Positions 60,181 through 64,000 of a stretch of DNA of 64,000 bases are shown here, piece after piece. The notes under the pieces were generated by a model that ran no database searches, had not been told where the DNA came from, and saw nothing but the letters and a program-made list of their open reading frames with translations. Each line of letters opens with the position of its first letter. Position 1 is the stretch's first letter. A program made the translations under genes and the position numbers. The DNA comes from Choristoneura fumiferana (taxonomy: Eukaryota > Arthropoda > Insecta > Lepidoptera > Tortricidae). The DNA is taken from assembly GCF_025370935.1 (NCBI RefSeq), contig NC_133474.1:12337160-12401159 (forward strand), given 5' to 3'.

Positions 60181-62026
60181 ACAATACAATACAAAGACTC
60201 TTTATTGTACACCAGACATAGTAAGCGACACAGAAAACAGATACACAGAGAAAAACCTACCCACAGACCTTGCACAAGGTCCTACCACCTGCAAAATATG
60301 CATTGTTGATGGCCTCCTTAAGAATGTCAGTAAGTATTTAGGCGGGTTGCTCGCAGAAAGTTCTAATCTGAATGAAGATACATCGACTCATTGAGTTTAA
60401 CATGGCTTTAAACTTTAAGTGAAATCAACAAAATTAAAATAAGCATCCTAAAGCTGGCCAGCCTGCGATCGTTGAATCGTTAAGAACGTAGATACCGGCA
60501 GTTATCATTCCTCTCACTACATTATTAACTTAAATGGGGATGATTATGATCTCGATAGCAATTTGATAGCCATTAGTCAGTTCATTACAAGGTACCAAGG
60601 AGATTTATGTTAGCACCGGGGTCTCGACATAAACTTGTTACTTACAAACTTGTGTTGCCAGTGCCAGTGCGAGACTGACATTCAAAGGTCATTGACGACA
60701 AAATTACTAGAACTCAAGACGAATGTTTAAGTTAAATGTCACGTTTCAAATTCAATTGCTCGTAGTCGTAGATGCTAAGACAGCGACAAGCTGTGAAATG
60801 TGTGGCCGGTGAATGCTTACGTACCTACCCACCACAAATAGGTTGAGACGTGGTTGAGACCTACTACTACTCTGCCACGTTTTACTGGTGTAATAAATTA
60901 CATTTTTCTATCAGAGGAACGATTATTCAACGTTAATATTTTATAGATTTCGAAAATCCCAAGCGCAACTATTGTAAGTTTATGGTCCTTACCTGGAGAG
61001 GCGAACCCTTTTACCGACTTTGCTTTGATTCAACACTAATAGAAAAAGGTGAGAAATTATGAACTGTGTACATAACTTTAAACGCTTATAGTGTGCAAAC
61101 ATAGCTGGACTGTTTGACACCAGCAAATAATATTTTTTGCTCTATCATGTTTAGCTTACTTACATAGAGCGAAATTATTGTTTGGTGAATATCTCACGGG
61201 TTTCTATATTCTCATTTGATCAAAGAGTAGCAAAAATGCTCTGCAGGTTTATCCGATACAATCAAAACACCGCTTCGCCACCGTCAGCTATTTAATAAGA
61301 GCCGGTAAATACCTACGATAAAGTATTTTTTCTTCAAAAATGCCCAATTCGATGGATATTGTGTTTGTACTCGTAGGCAGAGGCCACGTTTTTCCCGCGT
61401 CACTATACCTTCGTACTTTCAAAAGCTAAATATTAAACGCGATATCAATTCAATTTATACTTGCCTTATATTGGGAATGAAATGGCACTTGTGTTCTAAA
61501 ACCGATGTCTTAAAAAAAATAAAGTGAAAAGTTGTTATATTTACCCGCATACATAAAAATATCAATGACTCTTCTGGAAGAGCTATCGTGGCAGCCAAGA
61601 ATAAAAACAACAATTATTAATATTTTTTAAATGTTTTTTAATAAGACAAAGGTCGTTACCCGCCGCCTATTTCTACGTAACTGTACGCTTTACACCTTTT
61701 AATTTAATGCGGATTTAGCCTATTAATTACGGTTTTGCCGTATATCTAGAGTTAATTCAAGAGGAAGGAATTATACATACAACTAAAAGTAATGTAATAT
61801 AATAATATATAATTACCTACATATATAATTATACACACTTAACTAGCGACGCGCTCCGGCTTCCTCCTGGTATGTTTTGGGGAAAGTGAGGACAAAAACG
61901 TGAATAATTTGATTAGGCATCAAAAGCCAGGGCTGGTCGCTAATAGCATACAATATATATTTTCAATGCGTTTAGAACCTCATTAAAAAAAATGAGTATT
62001 AACTAAATTACAAAGCTGCAAACAAG

Positions 62027-62263
62027 TACAGTCAAGTTTTGATCAAAAATATCTGAACACGACTCTGTTGTTTACGGCGTAGAAGCGTGTTCAGCAGGGC
62101 TACTACGTAACTCAAAACTCGAAGTTCGTATCATACCGTCCCTCTCGCTCTCGTATTAAATATTATAAGTGTCAGAGGGACCGTACGGCACGTACTTCGA
62201 GTTTCGTAGTAGCCCTGCAGATATTTTTGATCAAATTTTTGCTCACAAGTTTATGAACTCGAC
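62027..62263. repeat. MITE family A, interrupted by a nested MITE
   Basis: Outer parts TTGATCAAAAATATCTGAAC ACG and ATATTTTTGATCAAATTTTT GCTCAC...CTCGAC match the intact family A copy at 41231. The left arm has a deletion, and the centre is split by the element at 62095-62217. Confidence 0.8.
62095..62217. mobile_element. MITE family B, nested in family A
   Basis: CAGGGCTACTACG and CGTAGTAGCCCTG form the terminal inverted repeats; the core carries CCGTCCCTCTCGCTC. CAG lies just outside both ends (62092-62094, 62218-62220), an apparent 3-bp target duplication. Removing the insert restores the family A sequence GTGTTCAGATATTT. Confidence 0.82.
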
Positions 62264-62711
62264 GTACAACGTACCTATATATAGGTAACTAGCACAAATA
62301 GGTTTTGGCCGAATCAATATTATGTAGGTAATATTGAAATTCCTTTGCGTATGGTAAATGTATGTATATACATAATTTTTGTTTATCACCATATTTTACT
62401 CCTTGAAATTTATTTAATATGTAGAGAGTTCTGTTAGGTCGGGTGGGGTATGTTTTGTTCATTTCACCTACTGAATTGATTAGGTATGTCTTAAACGTTT
62501 ATTTAATTATGCTTACTGAAGTACACTACGTAATAATAATAATAATAAATGTCTAAGCGACTTAAGATATTCGGCGTCTCTTATGACTGGATCTATTATG
62601 ACTTTACCCTGTTTTAATCATATAACTGTAAATAGCAATTATATTATGTATATTTATTAGGATTGCGTCTTATGGTTTACATACTTACATGGACTTTTAT
62701 GATTGTTTCAG

Positions 62712-62749
62712 TTTGCAAATACGTCTGTCACACTGGCTGCGAGAGTAAG
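62712..62749 (+). CDS. C1 zinc-finger domain, second part (tensin-like)
   Basis: The acceptor GATTGTTTCAG and the donor GTAAGC (62750) bound a 38-bp exon. Two bases complete a Val codon with the G left by the exon at 57741, then CKYVCHTGCESK, ending in phase 0. It supplies the distal Cys, the His and the following Cys of the C1 fold. The last conserved Cys (usually about seven residues on) should be in the next exon outside the window. Confidence 0.68.
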
Positions 62750-62980
62750 GTAAGCGTATCCATACATACCTACACGATGATTTCTAATCGGTGAACAAGA
62801 GTTGAAAAATATTAATAACCAACTAAAATTCAATTCAACAGGCGAGGTCTGATGCAATTTACTCTTAATAACTAACTAGTTATCTTATTAAAACCATTAA
62901 CTACCGGATACTTGGTTACCCTACATTAATTATTGAAGTGAAGTAGTTATCTACAATTTTGACAATGACAACTTATTATA

Positions 62981-63094
62981 TAGCGTTTTCAGATTATCCG
63001 ATCCGATATCGGTATCGGAAGCCGATACGACATCGGGACAAGGAAAATGTATAAAATATGATCCGAGATCGGACCGGATAATCTGAAAAAGCTC
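62981..63094. repeat. MITE with CAGATTATCCG ends
   Basis: TAGCGTTTTCAGATTATCCG and CGGATAATCTGAAAAAGCTC are inverted. The core repeats CGATATCGG motifs. Confidence 0.65.
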
Positions 63095-63207
63095 TTATAC
63101 CTACTCTTAAGTTTTTTTTTAAATTTTATTTTGAAACAGGCAACTTACAAATTTGTCAGATTAGCCCATAATAGGGCAAAACATTAAATAACCAGAAAAA
63201 AAATGTA

Positions 63208-63515
63208 TGATATTATAACGGATAACTCACGTCTTAAACCGAGTTTAGCTCGACATGTTTCGGGCTATGTTGTTAGTGTTGTGTGCTACCCTACATTAGA
63301 CATTGACAATAAAAGTGACGATAAAAATGCGGGTAGTTGTGCGCCGGTGTTAACTTCGTCGCGCAGTCGCGCGAGCAGAGCGGTGGCGCGTAGTGTGCGT
63401 GTTGCGTCAGCCGCCGAGTCGCGTTCGCGTGCTCCTGAGAAGAAGGGCTACGAAATAGCCCGAAACATGTCGAGCTAAACTCGGTTTAAGACGTGAGTTA
63501 TCCGTTACAATATCA
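63208..63515. repeat. MITE with about 60-bp arms
   Basis: TGATATTATAACGGATAACT CACGTCTTAAACCGAGTTTA GCTCGACATGTTTCGGGCTA T on the left is mirrored at 63446-63515. The ORF at 63203-63478 lies inside this element and is not a gene. Confidence 0.75.
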
Positions 63516-64000
63516 TTTAATATGAGTGAGTCTCACGGTAGTTTCATGTTAAAAAAAATTTACATCTCACAATTGATGATATACTACTGAAGTTAAAGCA
63601 TAAAGCTTTTGAAAGAGTTTGTAAGCTCATAGTCAGAATAAAAATATCAAAGAAATAAGGTCTGCGGTTCCACGTGTGTGACTTAATTGTGACCGCTATC
63701 AATTACTGAATTTAAAAAAAAATACCGTATCACCGATTAAAAATCAACGTTATACACGTACGTATTAAATAGCACAAATAATTTTAGGTGTAATTATATT
63801 ATCTTGTAATAAATGTTACACAGTCGATTAATCAATCAATGCTCAAAGTGGTGCCCTCTAGCAGAATAATGGGAATTAGAGAAACGATACTATCAACATA
63901 ATGGGTGCGTACCACGCATGCACGGTGGACACGGTATTTTATTTTGGAAGGAGCCACTAGATGGCGTTAGTCTACACAAATTTTACACGTGCTTTTAGAC

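Noticed and set aside
60032..60394. 120-codon ORF (+)
   Set aside because: Composed of an inverted LINE tail and a retroelement tail; no reverse-transcriptase motif.
63203..63478. 91-codon ORF (+)
   Set aside because: Starts in and ends in the arms of the MITE at 63208-63515.

Overview
The window looks like a piece of a lepidopteran (moth or butterfly) chromosome. The support is: (i) AT-rich non-coding DNA with short GC-rich exons bounded by GT/AG introns; (ii) short Helitron-like elements that begin with a TCCATAC / ATAAATGCGAAAG head and end in GCGGGCAAAAGCTAG; (iii) tRNA-derived SINE and LINE tails of the kind common in Lepidoptera; (iv) very many small inverted-repeat elements (MITEs). 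No bacterial, viral or CRISPR content was seen.

Region 1 (1-13.7 kb, + strand) is the 3' two-thirds of one multi-exon gene. Fifteen exons from 1235 to 13707 can be joined by hand through GT/AG junctions with matching phases. They give 3,180 in-frame bases: 1,059 residues plus a stop. The product is recognisable as Taiman/FISC, the insect p160/SRC nuclear-receptor coactivator (bHLH-PAS family). It shows the end of the PAS region, five LXXLL boxes, a poly-Gln tract and a terminal LLQKLLSQ. The bHLH and first PAS exons lie upstream of the window. The AT-rich stretch 13.7-19.4 kb looks like a long 3' UTR plus intergenic DNA.

Region 2 (19.4-25.1 kb) is a pile of four copies of one large Helitron-like element, one in inverted orientation. 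Each long copy carries a GC-rich minisatellite that creates misleading ORFs.

Region 3 (25.4-62.8 kb, + strand) appears to be the 5' end of a second gene with very long introns. Two downstream exons (57636-57741 and 62712-62749) splice into one C1 zinc-finger domain that most resembles the N-terminal C1 of C1-type tensins. Three separated candidate first exons all end in phase 0 and fit the phase-0 start of the C1 exon. One (25396) encodes a membrane-anchor leader. The other two (29131 and 31622) encode related peptides, MPWNCxW...PLHL(L/V)(Q/K). If confirmed, these would give membrane-tethered and soluble versions of the same C1 protein. The introns hold an antisense initiator tRNA-Met gene (48197-48268), a near-perfect long hairpin (43094-43427), a hAT-type MITE with a perfect 8-bp target duplication, a MITE nested in another MITE, and LINE and SINE fragments.

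All exon joins were made by eye. Repeat families were recognised from memory and by comparing copies within the window, not by database search.
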